From Photobacterium sp. TLY01 (GTDB lineage Bacteria > Pseudomonadota > Gammaproteobacteria > Enterobacterales > Vibrionaceae): 64,000 bases of DNA. The stretch covers positions 2,928,601 to 2,992,600 of the forward strand of contig NZ_CP090364.1 in assembly GCF_021432065.1 (NCBI RefSeq). The letters are read 5' to 3'. The notes under the pieces were generated by a model. The model had not been told where the DNA came from. It searched no databases and worked only from the letters and a program-made list of their open reading frames with translations. Each line of letters opens with the position of its first letter. Within the stretch, counting starts at the first letter, position 1. This document shows, one piece after another, positions 46,683-63,969 of the stretch. The translations under genes were made by a program, and so were the position numbers.

Positions 46683-46727
46683 ATCGAGTATTGCAAGAGT
46701 GTTGAACCACTGTATTTGGGAAGACAG

Positions 46728-46804
<77 letters not shown>

Positions 46805-46875
46805 TTCTCTTGCGCTCTTAACTATTTCGACCAAGCAATCTGTGTGGACACTGCGTCAACGACACAGTCTTTAGG

Positions 46876-48428
<1,553 letters not shown>

Positions 48429-48785
48429 AGTTTTGTTGCCTCTCTAAAGAGAAGCGGCTCAGTGATTACTGATGTTCCAACCGAAGTTGAAACGAATTGA
48501 CTGTGCCGATACCTAAGTATCGATTTGGTCACTCAGTTCACTGATAAAATCTTTGATGACTGTATCATTGTCGAGTGCCCACACAGATTGCATGGTCAAA
48601 TTGTTAAAGAACGTTGACTTTCAAGGCTTTAGCGCATTTCGCTTCAGCAAGTCAGGACGCGTATAATACGCTTCCCTCATTTCAAGTCAAGACAAAATTT
48701 TCATCTTTTTTCATCCCGGTTTATACCCGGTCAAAAGCAAAAAACTCTGTCTTGACTCCGCTCCTACCCGCAGGTCGGGAGCGAA
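48429..48785 (-). promoter_or_regulatory. Leader and promoter of rRNA unit 3
   Basis: Same layout as for unit 1: TTGACT / 16 bp / TATTAT at 48663-48690 on the minus strand, with the conserved leader. Confidence 0.82.
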
Positions 48786-48813
48786 GAAAAAGCCCGTCGC
48801 CGGACGGGCTTTT
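48786..48813 (-). terminator. Terminator of rRNA unit 4
   Basis: Same hairpin and T-run as after units 2 and 3. Confidence 0.92.
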
Positions 48814-48824
48814 CTGAATAAGGA

Positions 48825-48942
48825 GCCTGGCGATGTCCTACTCTCACATGGGGAGACCCCACACTACCATCGGCGCTGCTGCGTTTCACGTCTGAGTTCG
48901 GCATGGGATCAGGTGGGTCCGCAACGCTATGGTCGCCAAGCA
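48825..48942 (-). rRNA. 5S rRNA, rRNA unit 4 (first operon transcribed)
   Basis: Same as units 1 and 2; no tRNA-Asp after it. Confidence 0.96.
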
Positions 48943-49035
48943 AAATTTGTTCAACAATCTTGGAAAATCTGACTTAAGTTCTCAGCACATCATTCAAGTG
49001 CTTATGGAGTCCGCTAAAACCCCTTGGGTGTTGTA

Positions 49036-51924
<2,889 letters not shown>

Positions 51925-52180
51925 ATACAACCCCAAGAGGTTTCGTATGTTCAAACAACCAAGGTTGAGTCTCTGACAAAGAGACAATTGGTTTATTCGC
52001 CGGACTCTTACACAAGACACTTGAATGTGTATTGCTTGAGAACTCTGTTTCTCTCGAAACAGTTTTTGATTCAATCTTTAAGATTGAATTACTAGTCAGC
52101 TTTCCAGATTGTTAAAGAGCATTGTGAATTATCGACAGATAACCACTTTCTAAAGATTCTCGGGGAAAACCCTTAAAGAG

Positions 52181-52256
52181 TGGTGGAGCTAAGCAGGATC
52201 GAACTGCTGACCTCCTGCGTGCAAGGCAGGCGCTCTCCCAGCTGAGCTATAGCCCC
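52181..52256 (-). tRNA. tRNA-Ala (TGC), rRNA unit 4 spacer
   Basis: Identical to the other copies, 76 bases with CCA. Confidence 0.97.
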
Positions 52257-52301
52257 ATCGAGTATTGCAAGAGTGTTGAACCACTGTATTTGGGAAGACA
52301 G

Positions 52302-52378
<77 letters not shown>

Positions 52379-52449
52379 TTCTCTTGCGCTCTTAACTATT
52401 TCGACCAAGCAATCTGTGTGGACACTGCGTCAACGACACAGTCTTTAGG

Positions 52450-54002
<1,553 letters not shown>

Positions 54003-54712
54003 AGTTTTGTTGCTTCTCCAAAGAGAAGCGGCTCAGTGATTACTGATGTTCCAACCGAAGTTGAAACGAATTGACTGTGCCGATACCTAAGTATCGATTT
54101 GGTCACTCAGTTCACTGATAAAATCTTTGATGACTGTATCATTGTCGAGTGCCCACACAGATTGCATGGTCAAATTGTTAAAGAACGTTGACTTACGATT
54201 AACTCGTCAGTCAGAGGCTGCGTATGATACCGAGCCAATTTTCTTAGTCAAGGATTATTTTCAAATTATTTTTTGAAAACCTTCTTAACCAAGCCCTCAC
54301 TAAACAAAACATCAAGATTTAAGGCTTTGACCCAAATCTCTCAGTGAGGGTGCGCATTTTACAAAAACAAAAAACACTGTCAATCAGATTTTTCAGTTCT
54401 TTTTGCGCCCTTTCAGTTCATCACAAGTTATACACAAGTTACGAAGAACTTATTCAAAACCTGCTCTGCCCTGTCAGTGAGGCGGCATTATAGAGAGCTT
54501 ACTGATAACGACAAGTGTTTTTTGATGATTTTATTGCAACTGACTACCTTTTGCGCTGAAGCTGATAAAAAACACAGAAAACCGCCAAAGGATATGCTAT
54601 GCAGAAGATAATTGATCGAACTGAAAAGGAAGATGTAAACACTGATCAAACGATAAGCTCTGGTGAAGCAGAAGAACAACCCGCCGGGATAGCCCCGACG
54701 GCAGAACAACAT
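54003..54712 (-). promoter_or_regulatory. Leader and multiple promoters of the first rRNA operon (unit 4)
   Basis: About 710 bp without a convincing gene. Three sigma70-like promoters face the rRNA genes (minus strand), all with 16-bp spacers: TTGACT/TATCAT at 54224-54251, TTGACA/TAAAAT at 54356-54383 and TTGTCG/TATAAT at 54487-54514. The two distal ones are followed by GC-rich starts sharing CCTCACTGA. The leader to ~54190 is the same as in the other units. The part from ~54520 to the cysQ stop is AT-rich; a 49-codon plus-strand frame (54599-54748) there is unsupported. Confidence 0.75.
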
Positions 54713-55456
54713 TTACTTATAACTGACCAGAAAAGAAGGATTCAGTAACTCTTCCCTATGGTATTGCAACGGCTCTTGATTCAATAAGGTGACAGATGCA
54801 CCGGCACTCTCTGCTATACATTGTCCGGCAGCAGTATCCCACATCATGGTTGGCCCTAAACGCGGGTAGAATTGCGCCCTTCCTTCAGCGACTAAACAAA
54901 ATTTCAGAGAAGATCCCACCTCTGTCATTTTGTGTTGCCCCAGCTTATCAAGAAAGCCGGCCATCTCCGGACTTGGATGGGAGCGACTACCCACCACAGT
55001 CGGCACTGTTGCTTCTCTCACCCGAATCGGCTCCCGACCTGCCTTAGTATGCAGCCAGGCTTTACTGCCATCTCCCAGCCAGGTTTTCCCCAAAGCAGGC
55101 GCATGGACTACGGCAAGCACGGGCTTACCGTCTTTAATCAAAGCAATGTTCACGGTGAATTCGCCGTTTTTCCGCAGAAACTCTTTTGTTCCATCAAGCG
55201 GGTCCACCAGCCAGAATGATTGCCAGTGCTGACGGTCACGCCATTCAGTATGCGCAGATTCCTCAGAAAGAATGGGAATATCAGGAGTAAGCTGTAATAA
55301 ATGGCGGACGATCACTGCATTGGCCGCTAAATCAGCTTCAGTAACCGGACTCTTATCCGCCTTTTCCTCTACCTGGACATTGCTGTGATAGCTGTCCATG
55401 ATGGCTTGACCTGCTTCCAGTGCAATCTGATAGATAGACTCCAGTAATGCGCTCAC
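54713..55456 (-). CDS. cysQ: 3'(2'),5'-bisphosphate nucleotidase CysQ
   Basis: This 247-residue phosphatase of the inositol-monophosphatase fold removes 3'-phosphoadenosine 5'-phosphate (PAP) formed during sulfate reduction. Motifs: LSEESAHTEWRDR (metal-binding EE), WLVDPLDGTKEFLRKNGEFT (the family DP-x-DGT) and MWDTAAGQCIAESAG near the end. Length matches E. coli CysQ (246). It is the last gene of the cys operon, 15 bp after cysC. Confidence 0.96.
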   Translation of the reverse strand: MSALLESIYQIALEAGQAIMDSYHSNVQVEEKADKSPVTEADLAANAVIVRHLLQLTPDIPILSEESAHTEWRDRQHWQSFWLVDPLDGTKEFLRKNGEFTVNIALIKDGKPVLAVVHAPALGKTWLGDGSKAWLHTKAGREPIRVREATVPTVVGSRSHPSPEMAGFLDKLGQHKMTEVGSSLKFCLVAEGRAQFYPRLGPTMMWDTAAGQCIAESAGASVTLLNQEPLQYHREELLNPSFLVSYK

Positions 55457-55471
55457 GCTGTACTCCTTGTC

Positions 55472-56089
55472 TTAGATAATGTGACGCTGTTTTAATGCTT
55501 CCACGCACAGAGTCACCAGCTCATCAACCGATGCATTGCCCGCTTGCAGATGAATCTCAGGATTCGCCGGCGGCTGATATTCAGAATCAATGCCGGTAAA
55601 GTCTTTAATCTCTCCCGCTCTGGCTTTCTTATACAGCCCTTTCGGATCGCGCTTTTCACACTCCGCCAACGGGGTATCCACGAAGACTTCAATGAATTCT
55701 CCCTCAGGCAGGAGTTCACGAACCAGCTGTCGCTCAGCTCTATGAGGAGAGATAAACGCGGTCAGTACGATCAGACCAGCATCCGCCATCAGCTTAGCCA
55801 CTTCCCCGATGCGTCGAATGTTTTCCTTACGATCCTCAGCAGAGAAACCCAGATCCTTACACAGGCCATGACGGACATTATCGCCATCCAGCAGATAAGT
55901 ATGGAAGCCCTGTTCAGCCAGGCGATTTTCCAACGCGCCGGCCACCGTCGATTTGCCAGCACCGCTCAACCCGGTAAACCACAGCACGCAGGGGCTCTGA
56001 TTTTTTAACTGAGCACGGTGTGCTTTATCTGTCTGGTGATTGTGCCAGACCACGTTTTCATTTTCATGGGGTTGAACGACAGCGGTCAT
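55472..56089 (-). CDS. cysC: Adenylyl-sulfate kinase
   Basis: A 205-residue enzyme that phosphorylates APS to PAPS. P-loop [18 protein letters not shown] (~39-56), then [20 protein letters not shown] and [38 protein letters not shown] and [13 protein letters not shown] are the later signatures. Length is close to E. coli CysC (201). It lies 24 bp after the SLC13-type permease gene. Confidence 0.97.
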   Translation of the reverse strand: MTAVVQPHENENVVWHNHQTDKAHRAQLKNQSPCVLWFTGLSGAGKSTVAGALENRLAEQGFHTYLLDGDNVRHGLCKDLGFSAEDRKENIRRIGEVAKLMADAGLIVLTAFISPHRAERQLVRELLPEGEFIEVFVDTPLAECEKRDPKGLYKKARAGEIKDFTGIDSEYQPPANPEIHLQAGNASVDELVTLCVEALKQRHII

Positions 56090-56113
56090 TTTACACTCCG
56101 TTGCTAAAACACA

Positions 56114-57847
56114 TTAAAAAGGAAAGAACTGCGGGATCAGGGCTAATACAACCACTGAGTACATCACGGAAAACGGCAATCCGATCCGTAGATAATCTCG
56201 CAACTTATAGTTGCCTACGGTGTAAACGAGCAAATTCGTCTGATAACCATAAGGTGAAATAAAACTGGCACTGGCACCAAACAACACCGCCATAATAAAC
56301 GGCATCGGATCGACCCCATAGCTCAGTGCCAGACTGTACGCCAAGGGGAAAGACAAGGCTGCCGCAGCATTGTTCGTCACCAGCTCAGTCATCAGCAAGG
56401 TCAGCAGATACACGGCCACTAGCCCGCCGTAGACGCCCCAGCCATTAAAGGACGTCATCATGATATTGCCCATCCGCTCAGACAGGCCACTGGCAAGCAT
56501 CAGTTGTGCCAATGATAACGCCGAGCCGACAATCACCACGATATCAATAGGAAAACGGCGACGAATTTCAGCAAAGCTGATAATACCGGTTGCCAGTAAC
56601 AGTAACAAATAACCGGCCAAACCTTTGATCAGAGGTAAAACATCCAACAGGCCAGCAGTAATCACGGCAACGAAACCACCGAGCACGGCCATACTCTTGG
56701 TGCTGTCCAGGCGGGCACTGGAATCCAGGCCGTTGATCAGTACAAATTCACGATTTAACGTCTGCTTTTTCTCGTGAAAGGTCTTGCCGGGTACAATCAC
56801 CAGCGTATCACCGGGATGCAATTCAATATTACCCAGCCCACCGGCCAGACGTTCATGGCCGCGACGGATCGCCACCACCACAGCATCAAAACGTTCACGG
56901 AACTGCACGCTTTTCAGCGTTTTACCCCGAATACCGGCTGAATGACTGACCACCACTTCCATCATGGACTGCCCATTGAGATGGTGCTGGCCAAATAACC
57001 TCAGCCCGTCTATTTCCTGTAAGGTCGTGACACTTTCAATATCACCACAGAACAGCAGTCTGTCACTGGCTTGCAATACCGTCTCGGGGCACACAGGGGC
57101 AATTGTCTTGCCGTCACGAATGATTTCCGCCAGAAACAAGCGGCGCAGTGCCCGTAAACCATTTTCAGCGACCGACTTGCCAACCAGTGATGAGGTCGGT
57201 TCTATTTTGGCTTCCAGAAAGTACGGCAGTTCATCCTGGCTGCTGTCATCATAATTAGGAAGAAAGTGGCTGAGGGGGATCAAGAAAACCAGCCCGACCA
57301 GCAATACAGCCAGTCCAATCATTGATGGCGCAAAAAAGCCCAGACTTGGTAATCCTGCATCTTCGACAAAGCTGTTGACAATCAGATTGGTCGAGGTACC
57401 AATCAGGGTCAGCGTACCGCCTAATATGGCGGTATAAGACAATGGGATTAACAAACGAGACGGCGCATGGCGCTGATTACGCTTTACGGCGCCAATCAAG
57501 GACACCACCACGGCCGTGTTATTGGTAAAGGAAGACAGGAAGGCCGTCGACAGGCCAAGTTTGGCCACCACAGACGTTTGTCCTCCCTGAGAAATCTGGC
57601 GCCCGACCCAACTGATCAGGCGCGTTTTTTCAAGAGCAATGGAAACAAGGATCAGCAGGACCAGAGTCAGCAACGACGCGTTGGTGAAATTACCCGCCAA
57701 AGTTGACAGCTCTATCATCCCGGTCTGAAAACCAATAAAGGCTGTACCTGCAAACAAATAGGCAGGTTTGATTCTGGTGGCGATCAAACAGGTTATGATC
57801 ACCACCAGCATCGCCAGTACCAGAGCTTGTTCCCATGCCATTGGCAT
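56114..57847 (-). CDS. SLC13-family permease with two RCK_C domains (sulfate/anion type)
   Basis: A 577-residue inner-membrane anion transporter of the ArsB/NhaD-SLC13 (DASS) superfamily. The N-terminal half has about six helices with SFTNNTAVVVSLIGAVKR. A cytoplasmic insertion (~205-375) holds two TrkA-C/RCK_C domains (SLVGKSVAENGLRALRRLFL, HPGDTLVIVPG). The second membrane half has TELVTNNAAAALSFPLAYSL. Its start overlaps the cysN stop by one base, so it is part of the cys operon. Sulfate uptake is the natural inference, replacing or adding to a CysTWA ABC system; direct proof is not in the sequence. Confidence 0.9.
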   Translation of the reverse strand: MPMAWEQALVLAMLVVIITCLIATRIKPAYLFAGTAFIGFQTGMIELSTLAGNFTNASLLTLVLLILVSIALEKTRLISWVGRQISQGGQTSVVAKLGLSTAFLSSFTNNTAVVVSLIGAVKRNQRHAPSRLLIPLSYTAILGGTLTLIGTSTNLIVNSFVEDAGLPSLGFFAPSMIGLAVLLVGLVFLIPLSHFLPNYDDSSQDELPYFLEAKIEPTSSLVGKSVAENGLRALRRLFLAEIIRDGKTIAPVCPETVLQASDRLLFCGDIESVTTLQEIDGLRLFGQHHLNGQSMMEVVVSHSAGIRGKTLKSVQFRERFDAVVVAIRRGHERLAGGLGNIELHPGDTLVIVPGKTFHEKKQTLNREFVLINGLDSSARLDSTKSMAVLGGFVAVITAGLLDVLPLIKGLAGYLLLLLATGIISFAEIRRRFPIDIVVIVGSALSLAQLMLASGLSERMGNIMMTSFNGWGVYGGLVAVYLLTLLMTELVTNNAAAALSFPLAYSLALSYGVDPMPFIMAVLFGASASFISPYGYQTNLLVYTVGNYKLRDYLRIGLPFSVMYSVVVLALIPQFFPF

Positions 57848-59271
57848 TACCCCAGCAACTTACTGAGATCTTGGGCACCCCAGTGCGGGAAGTGCTTGCG
57901 GATCAGCGCGTTGAGTTCAACTTCAAAAGCGCTGTATGCCTGCTGAGACGGTGCAGATTCCGTCAGCGCCTCGCGCACCATACCAGCACCGACCGTCACA
58001 TTAGTCAGGCGATCAATCAGAATAAAACCACCGGTATCGGCACAGTTCTGATAAGAATCGATCGCAATCGACTCATTGAGCACCACTTCGCACAGACCAA
58101 TGCCATTGAGAGGCAGCACATCGGTGGCAAAGGTGTCCAGGTTGTTGATATCCACCTGATGGCGAATCGCACTGACCGAGCCGAGCGTTTTCTTACCGGC
58201 CACTTTGATATCGTATTGACGACCGATTTCCAATGGTGATTCTGCCATCCAGACAATGTCGGCCAATAGTTGGTTGCTAAGGGCCACTTCGTCACCGGCA
58301 TGAACAATCGTGTCACCGCGGCTGATATCAATTTCATCGTTCAGGGTCAGCGTGATTGCCTGCCCAGAATGCGCCTGCTCCAGATCACCGTCAAAAGTCA
58401 CAATCCGGGCAACCGTGGAAGATTTACCTGAAGGCAAGACTTTCACCGCATCCCCGACGGACACAGTACCGGAAGCCAATGTGCCCGCGAAACCGCGGAA
58501 GTCCAGGTTCGGACGGTTCACATATTGCACAGGAAAGCGTAATTCGCCGTCCACTTTTTTGTTGATTTCAACGTTTTCCAGCAATGACAGCAGCGGCTCG
58601 CCCTCATACCAGGGCGTGTGCTCGCTTGCCGTGACGACATTGTCGCCTTCAAGCGCCGACAGCGGGACCAGCTGGATATTGATATCAGCATTAAGCTTTT
58701 CAGCAAACGCCAGATAATCATCCCGGATTTGCTCGAAGCGGGCCTGCTCAAAACCGACCAGATCCATCTTGTTGACGGCCACTACAAACTGGCGGATCCC
58801 CAGCAGGCTGGCAATATAAGAGTGACGACGGGTCTGATCCAGAACACCTTTACGGGCATCAATCAGGATCACCGCCACATCGCACGTAGAGGCCCCTGTC
58901 GCCATGTTGCGGGTGTACTGCTCATGCCCCGGGGTGTCTGCAATGATGAACTTACGTTTCTGGGTCGAGAAATACCGGTAAGCCACATCAATAGTGATGC
59001 CCTGCTCACGCTCCGCCTGCAGACCGTCAACCAGCAATGCCAGATCCGGCTTACTGCCTGTGGTGCCCACTTTCTGGCTGTCCGCATGAATAGCGGCCAG
59101 TTGATCTTCATAAATTTGCTGTGAATCGTGCAGCAGACGACCAATCAGCGTACTTTTGCCGTCATCCACTGAACCACAGGTCAGGAAACGAAGCAGAGAC
59201 TTGTTCTGGTGCTGATCTAGGTAAGCTTCAATGCCCAGCTCAGCTACTTGTTGTTGAATTGCGCTGTTCAT
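57847..59271 (-). CDS. cysN: Sulfate adenylyltransferase subunit 1 (GTPase)
   Basis: This 474-residue EF-Tu-like GTPase drives APS formation with CysD. G1 [17 protein letters not shown] (~31-47), effector [14 protein letters not shown]3 [16 protein letters not shown] and G4 NKMDL are all visible. Two beta-barrel domains follow, with the ending [15 protein letters not shown]. Length matches E. coli CysN (475). It lies 11 bp after cysD and overlaps the next permease gene by one base. Confidence 0.97.
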   Translation of the reverse strand: MNSAIQQQVAELGIEAYLDQHQNKSLLRFLTCGSVDDGKSTLIGRLLHDSQQIYEDQLAAIHADSQKVGTTGSKPDLALLVDGLQAEREQGITIDVAYRYFSTQKRKFIIADTPGHEQYTRNMATGASTCDVAVILIDARKGVLDQTRRHSYIASLLGIRQFVVAVNKMDLVGFEQARFEQIRDDYLAFAEKLNADINIQLVPLSALEGDNVVTASEHTPWYEGEPLLSLLENVEINKKVDGELRFPVQYVNRPNLDFRGFAGTLASGTVSVGDAVKVLPSGKSSTVARIVTFDGDLEQAHSGQAITLTLNDEIDISRGDTIVHAGDEVALSNQLLADIVWMAESPLEIGRQYDIKVAGKKTLGSVSAIRHQVDINNLDTFATDVLPLNGIGLCEVVLNESIAIDSYQNCADTGGFILIDRLTNVTVGAGMVREALTESAPSQQAYSAFEVELNALIRKHFPHWGAQDLSKLLG

Positions 59272-59282
59272 GTCCCGACTCC

Positions 59283-60191
59283 TTAGAAATAACCCTGACG
59301 TTTCTTCAATTCCATTGATCCTGACTGATCGTGGTCGATCGCCCGTCCCTGACGCTCACTGGAGGTCGCCACCAGCATTTCTTCGATGATCTCAGGCAAG
59401 GTTTTGGCCTCAGATTCAATCGCCCCGGTCAGCGGGTAACAACCCAGAGTACGGAAGCGAACGCTCTTGTGTTCAATCTGCTCTCCCGGACGCAGCTTCA
59501 TGCGGTCATCATCCACCATGATCAGCATGCCGTCGCGATCAACCACAGGACGTTCCTGAGACAGGTAGAGCGGCACGATATCGATGCCTTCCAGGTAGAT
59601 GTATTGCCAGATATCAAGCTCAGTCCAGTTCGACAGCGGGAACACACGGATGCTTTCGCCTTTGTTGATCTGGCCGTTATAGGTCTTCCATAACTCAGGG
59701 CGCTGGTTTTTCGGATCCCAGGTATGGTTCTTGTCGCGAAAAGAGTACACACGCTCTTTGGCACGGGATTTCTCTTCGTCACGACGGGCGCCACCAAAGG
59801 CGGCGTCAAAACCGTACTTGTTCAGTGCCTGCTTAAGGCCCTGGGTTTTCATAATATCGGTATGCTTTGACGAGCCATGATCGAACGGGTTGATCCCCAT
59901 TGCCATGCCTTCCGGGTTTTTATGCACCAGCAGGTCAAACCCGTATTTCTTCGCTGTCGCATCGCGAAACTCAATCATTTCGCGGAATTTCCAGTCAGTA
60001 TCGACATGCAACAGCGGAAAAGGGATTTTGCCCGGATAAAAAGCTTTGCGGGCCAGATGCAGCATCACCGAGGAATCTTTACCGATGGAGTACATCATCA
60101 CAGGGTTATCAAACTCAGCGGCCACTTCACGGATGATATGAATACTCTCCGCTTCGAGCTGCTTAAGGTGGGTAAGGCGTTTCGGATCCAT
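59283..60191 (-). CDS. cysD: Sulfate adenylyltransferase subunit 2
   Basis: This 302-residue PP-loop ATP pyrophosphatase forms ATP sulfurylase with CysN. The PP-loop [19 protein letters not shown] (~38-56), [36 protein letters not shown] and [14 protein letters not shown] are the family signatures. I chose the ATG at 60191 because it gives E. coli CysD length (302) and has GGAGAG at proper distance; a start 12 bases upstream is possible. It follows cysG by 13 bp. Confidence 0.97.
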   Translation of the reverse strand: MDPKRLTHLKQLEAESIHIIREVAAEFDNPVMMYSIGKDSSVMLHLARKAFYPGKIPFPLLHVDTDWKFREMIEFRDATAKKYGFDLLVHKNPEGMAMGINPFDHGSSKHTDIMKTQGLKQALNKYGFDAAFGGARRDEEKSRAKERVYSFRDKNHTWDPKNQRPELWKTYNGQINKGESIRVFPLSNWTELDIWQYIYLEGIDIVPLYLSQERPVVDRDGMLIMVDDDRMKLRPGEQIEHKSVRFRTLGCYPLTGAIESEAKTLPEIIEEMLVATSSERQGRAIDHDQSGSMELKKRQGYF

Positions 60192-60204
60192 CTTTCTCTC
60201 CATG

Positions 60205-61617
60205 TTAAGCCAGGCTCACGACAGCGGGGTGTGGTTGCCCTTGTTGTTCCTGCTTTCCGAACCAATGTAATTTATCCGCCAGAGTCACCACTTCACCCAC
60301 CACAATGAGTGACGGCGATTCTGCATTTTCTGCCAGTTGAGCCAGCTCGCTCAGTTGGCCTCTGAAGACTTTTTGCGATGCCTGCGTGCCACGCTCGATA
60401 ATTGCAATCGGCGTTTCTGCTGCACGGCCATGCTGAATCAGTTGTTGCTGGATATGGCTTGATTTCATCAGCCCCATATAAATCACCAGCGTCTGCTTAC
60501 CACGGGCCAGTGTCGACCAATCAAGATTATCGCTGTCCGGCTTGGTATGACCGGTAATAAACATGGCACTTTGTGCGTGATCTCTGTGCGTCAGAGGAAT
60601 ACCGGCATACGCCGTAGCACCGGCTGCGGCCGTAATACCCGGCACAACCTGGAACGGGATACCGGCATCAAACAGCACTTCCAGCTCTTCAGCACCGCGG
60701 CCGAAAATAAAAGGATCGCCGCCTTTCAGGCGAACCACCCGCTTGCCCTGACTGGCATATTCCACCAGCAAGCGGTTGGTTTCTTCCTGCGGCACACTGT
60801 GATAACCGGCGCGTTTGCCAACACAGACCAGCTCCGCATCACGGCGTACCAGATCCATGATTTCGTCCGATACCAGATAGTCATACAGCACTACATCGGC
60901 CTGCTGCATCAGCTGCAGCGCACGCAGGGTCAGCAAACCGGCATCACCGGGGCCAGAGCCAATCAGTGCCACCTGACCCTGAGTCGCAACCTGCTGGGAC
61001 TGGCGGATCAATTCCTGCTCAGCGTCTTTATCTTGCCCGGCGGCAACCAGTTCTGCGAAACGGCCGTCAAATACCTGCTCCCAAAACAAACGACGGGCAG
61101 AGAGGCTTTTCACTGAATTCTTCAGGCGATCGCGAAACTGGCCTGCCAAAGTTGCCATCTTGCCAAGGTGCTGAGGCAGCAAGGCTTCCAGCTTCTCACG
61201 AACCATACGCGCCAGTACCGGCGCTTTGCCAGAAGATGAAATAGCCACAATAAGAGGAGAGCGATCAACAATGGATGGCACGATAAAGCTGCAGCGCTGG
61301 GTATCATCGACTACATTCACTAAAACCTGACGCTGGTTCGCCGACTGGTACACCAGCGCATTAATGGCTTTGCGATCGGTTGCTGCAATCGCCAGAAAAA
61401 TACCGTCAAGGTGCTCTGGTATAAATTGCTCAGCAAGATGCGAGATGTCGCCGTTATTTAACGCCTGCAGAAAATCGGCATTAAGTTCAGGAGCAATGAC
61501 ACGAACGTCGGCACCGGCTTTGAGCAGCATCCGGGTTTTACGCCAGGCCACTTCTCCACCGCCTACCACCAGGCATGGACGACGCTTTAAATCGGCAAAA
61601 ATAGGTAAATAGTCCAT
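60205..61617 (-). CDS. cysG: Siroheme synthase CysG
   Basis: A 470-residue three-activity enzyme making siroheme for sulfite (and nitrite) reductase. N-terminal precorrin-2 dehydrogenase/ferrochelatase half: [20 protein letters not shown], with [18 protein letters not shown] (~127-144). C-terminal uroporphyrinogen III methyltransferase half from ~214: [52 protein letters not shown] and [14 protein letters not shown] HTKPD region. The ATG at 61617 matches the E. coli start; a GTG two codons upstream is less likely. It is the first gene of the cysG-D-N-permease-C-Q operon. Confidence 0.96.
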   Translation of the reverse strand: MDYLPIFADLKRRPCLVVGGGEVAWRKTRMLLKAGADVRVIAPELNADFLQALNNGDISHLAEQFIPEHLDGIFLAIAATDRKAINALVYQSANQRQVLVNVVDDTQRCSFIVPSIVDRSPLIVAISSSGKAPVLARMVREKLEALLPQHLGKMATLAGQFRDRLKNSVKSLSARRLFWEQVFDGRFAELVAAGQDKDAEQELIRQSQQVATQGQVALIGSGPGDAGLLTLRALQLMQQADVVLYDYLVSDEIMDLVRRDAELVCVGKRAGYHSVPQEETNRLLVEYASQGKRVVRLKGGDPFIFGRGAEELEVLFDAGIPFQVVPGITAAAGATAYAGIPLTHRDHAQSAMFITGHTKPDSDNLDWSTLARGKQTLVIYMGLMKSSHIQQQLIQHGRAAETPIAIIERGTQASQKVFRGQLSELAQLAENAESPSLIVVGEVVTLADKLHWFGKQEQQGQPHPAVVSLA

Positions 61618-62013
61618 AGTCACTGCTCTTACTCTCTGTACGTAACAGCACTATAGACGGGGCAGGATATTACCTGAAATTCTAAAATTTCATTTTTTAT
61701 TCCCAAAAGTTTAGCTTGGCGGACTGAACCGCCCTGTGTGAACAATCCATCCGGATATGACAGCGAATCTCTCCTAACTCCGTATAAAACAATCACTTTC
61801 TCGATTTTTTACATCAAAAAAAGCTTATCTTATGCCTTTAAGATCTAACTCTGACATCAATTGCCTGCCCTTGAACACGGCAGTTTTAAAACGACCCCAT
61901 TGCATATGACCAGGAAACACACACAGGTCACATATCTGACAAGCGGTTGCATTTCAGCGGCAGTATTTTTGCTACTTTTAGCGCGTTAACTTCTTCATAA
62001 AGACGGTGAAATC
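61618..62013. promoter_or_regulatory. cysG / cpdB divergent control region
   Basis: A 396-bp AT-rich gap between divergent operons. It should contain the cys operon promoter (probably CysB-controlled, by analogy) and the cpdB promoter. An imperfect inverted pair TATGACC...GGTCACA around 61906-61931 is the only operator-like element I noticed; I cannot assign it. Confidence 0.4.
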
Positions 62014-63969
62014 ATGTCCTTAAGAGCAAAACCGCTTTCACTTGCCATACTGGGCGCACTGCTAACAGCTGCTGCTCCAGCACTGGCAGACACTATTGAG
62101 CTGCGCATTCTTGAAACCACAGACATTCACGCCAATGTCATGGACTACGACTACTACAAAGATAAAGCAACCGAGAAAACCGGGCTGGTCCGTACCGCAA
62201 CCCTAATTGAGCAGGCCAGGCGCGAAGTTGCAAACAGTGTGCTGGTTGATAACGGCGATCTGATTCAGGGCAGCCCGATGGGAGACTACATCGCGGCGAA
62301 AGGTCTGGCAGACGGTAGTGTTCACCCTGTCTATAAAGCCATGAACCCGCTCGATTACGAAGTCGGCAACATAGGGAACCATGAATTCAACTACGGGCTG
62401 GATTTCCTGCAAGCGGCATTAAAAGGCGCAAACTTCCCCTATATCAATGCCAATGTTTACGACCTCAAGACAGGGGAAAACCTCTTTACCCCTTATCTGA
62501 TTAAAACCTATCGCCTGAAAGATACCGACGGCGCAGCGCATGACATCAAGATAGGCTACATCGGCTTTGTGCCGCCGCAAATTATGACCTGGGATAAAAA
62601 GAACCTGGAAGGCAAAGTCAGCGCCAGAGACATCAAGCAAACGGCTGACTATTTCGTGCCTAAGATGAAAGCAGAAGGCGCTGATGTCATCGTCGCGATT
62701 CCGCATTCTGGCGTGTCTGCCGATCCTTACCAAGCGATGGCGGAAAACTCGGTTTATTACCTGACAGAAGTGAAAGGCATTGATGCGATCGCTTTCGGCC
62801 ATGCCCACGCCGTCTTTCCGAGCCAAACCTTTGCCAGCCTGCCCAATACGGACATCGCCAAAGGCACAATCAATGGTGTCGCGGCGGTCATGCCCGGCCG
62901 CTGGGGCGATCATCTGGGGGTGATCGATCTGGTACTGACCCGGCAAAATGGCAAGTGGACGGTGACTGAGCGTCAAACCCAGGCCCGCCCGATATTTGCC
63001 GATGGTAAAGCACAGGTAGCAGCGGACAGTAAACTGGTCGCAGCCGTGAAGGCGGATCACAAGGGAACGCGAGAATTCGTCAACCAGCCAATCGGTCAAG
63101 CCAGTGACGTGATGTACAGCTATCTGGCGCTGGTACAGGATGATCCGACCGTACAGATAGTGAACCTGGCACAGAAAGATTACGTCGAGCGCTTTATTCA
63201 GGGCGATCCGGATTTAGACGGCCTGCCTGTGCTGTCGGCAGCCGCCCCGTTCAAGGCGGGCGGCCGGGCGAACGATCCGGGCAACTACACCGAAGTGGAA
63301 GCCGGCCAGCTGACCTTCCGCAACGCAGCGGATCTGTACCTGTACCCCAACACCCTGGTGGCGCTGAAAGTGACAGGGAAAGAAGTCAAAGAGTGGCTGG
63401 AGTGCTCTGCCGGACAATTTAACCAGATCGACCTCAGCTCAAGCGCACCGCAGTCGCTGATCAACTGGGAAGACTTCCGTACTTATAATTTTGATGTGAT
63501 TGACGGTGTTCAATACCAGATAGATGTCTCACAGCCCGCCCGTTACGATGGTGACTGCAAGCTGATCAACCCGGAAGCTGAGCGTATTCAACAGCTGACC
63601 TATCAGGGCAAAGCGCTTGATCCGGCCCAAAACTTTATTATTGCGACCAACAATTACCGCGCCTACAGTGGCAAGTTTGCCGGCACAGGCGAGCAGCATA
63701 TCGCTTTTGCAGCGCCGGACGAAAACCGCACTGTGCTGGCCAGCTACATCAGCCGGGTCAGCAAAGAGAAAGGGCAGGTGACACCGAGTGCCGACAACAA
63801 CTGGCGCTTTGCTCCGCTTAAGAGCAACACACCACTGGATATCCGTTTTGAAACTTCACCGAGCAACAAAGCGGCATCCTTTATCAAAAACAAAGGCCAG
63901 TATCCGATGCAGCAAGTGGCTACTGATGCGGCCGGCTTTGCGGTTTACCGGATTGACCTGCAACACTGA
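62014..63969 (+). CDS. cpdB: 2',3'-cyclic-nucleotide 2'-phosphodiesterase / 3'-nucleotidase
   Basis: This 651-residue periplasmic enzyme hydrolyses 2',3'-cyclic nucleotides and 3'-nucleotides for scavenging. Signal peptide [18 protein letters not shown] is cleaved near residue 25. The metallophosphatase domain has [52 protein letters not shown] and [10 protein letters not shown]. The C-terminal 5'-nucleotidase domain has [20 protein letters not shown] and [16 protein letters not shown]. Length is close to E. coli CpdB (647). In E. coli cpdB is also divergent from and adjacent to cysQ. Confidence 0.96.
   Translation: MSLRAKPLSLAILGALLTAAAPALADTIELRILETTDIHANVMDYDYYKDKATEKTGLVRTATLIEQARREVANSVLVDNGDLIQGSPMGDYIAAKGLADGSVHPVYKAMNPLDYEVGNIGNHEFNYGLDFLQAALKGANFPYINANVYDLKTGENLFTPYLIKTYRLKDTDGAAHDIKIGYIGFVPPQIMTWDKKNLEGKVSARDIKQTADYFVPKMKAEGADVIVAIPHSGVSADPYQAMAENSVYYLTEVKGIDAIAFGHAHAVFPSQTFASLPNTDIAKGTINGVAAVMPGRWGDHLGVIDLVLTRQNGKWTVTERQTQARPIFADGKAQVAADSKLVAAVKADHKGTREFVNQPIGQASDVMYSYLALVQDDPTVQIVNLAQKDYVERFIQGDPDLDGLPVLSAAAPFKAGGRANDPGNYTEVEAGQLTFRNAADLYLYPNTLVALKVTGKEVKEWLECSAGQFNQIDLSSSAPQSLINWEDFRTYNFDVIDGVQYQIDVSQPARYDGDCKLINPEAERIQQLTYQGKALDPAQNFIIATNNYRAYSGKFAGTGEQHIAFAAPDENRTVLASYISRVSKEKGQVTPSADNNWRFAPLKSNTPLDIRFETSPSNKAASFIKNKGQYPMQQVATDAAGFAVYRIDLQH

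Noticed and set aside
54294..54350. Inverted repeat CCCTCACT...AGTGAGGG
   Set aside because: 41-base loop without T-run; one arm is the start region of a promoter, so the match may be chance.
54599..54748. 49-codon plus-strand frame before cysQ
   Set aside because: Weak ribosome site, hydrophilic without motif and overlaps the cysQ end antisense; conservation would be needed.
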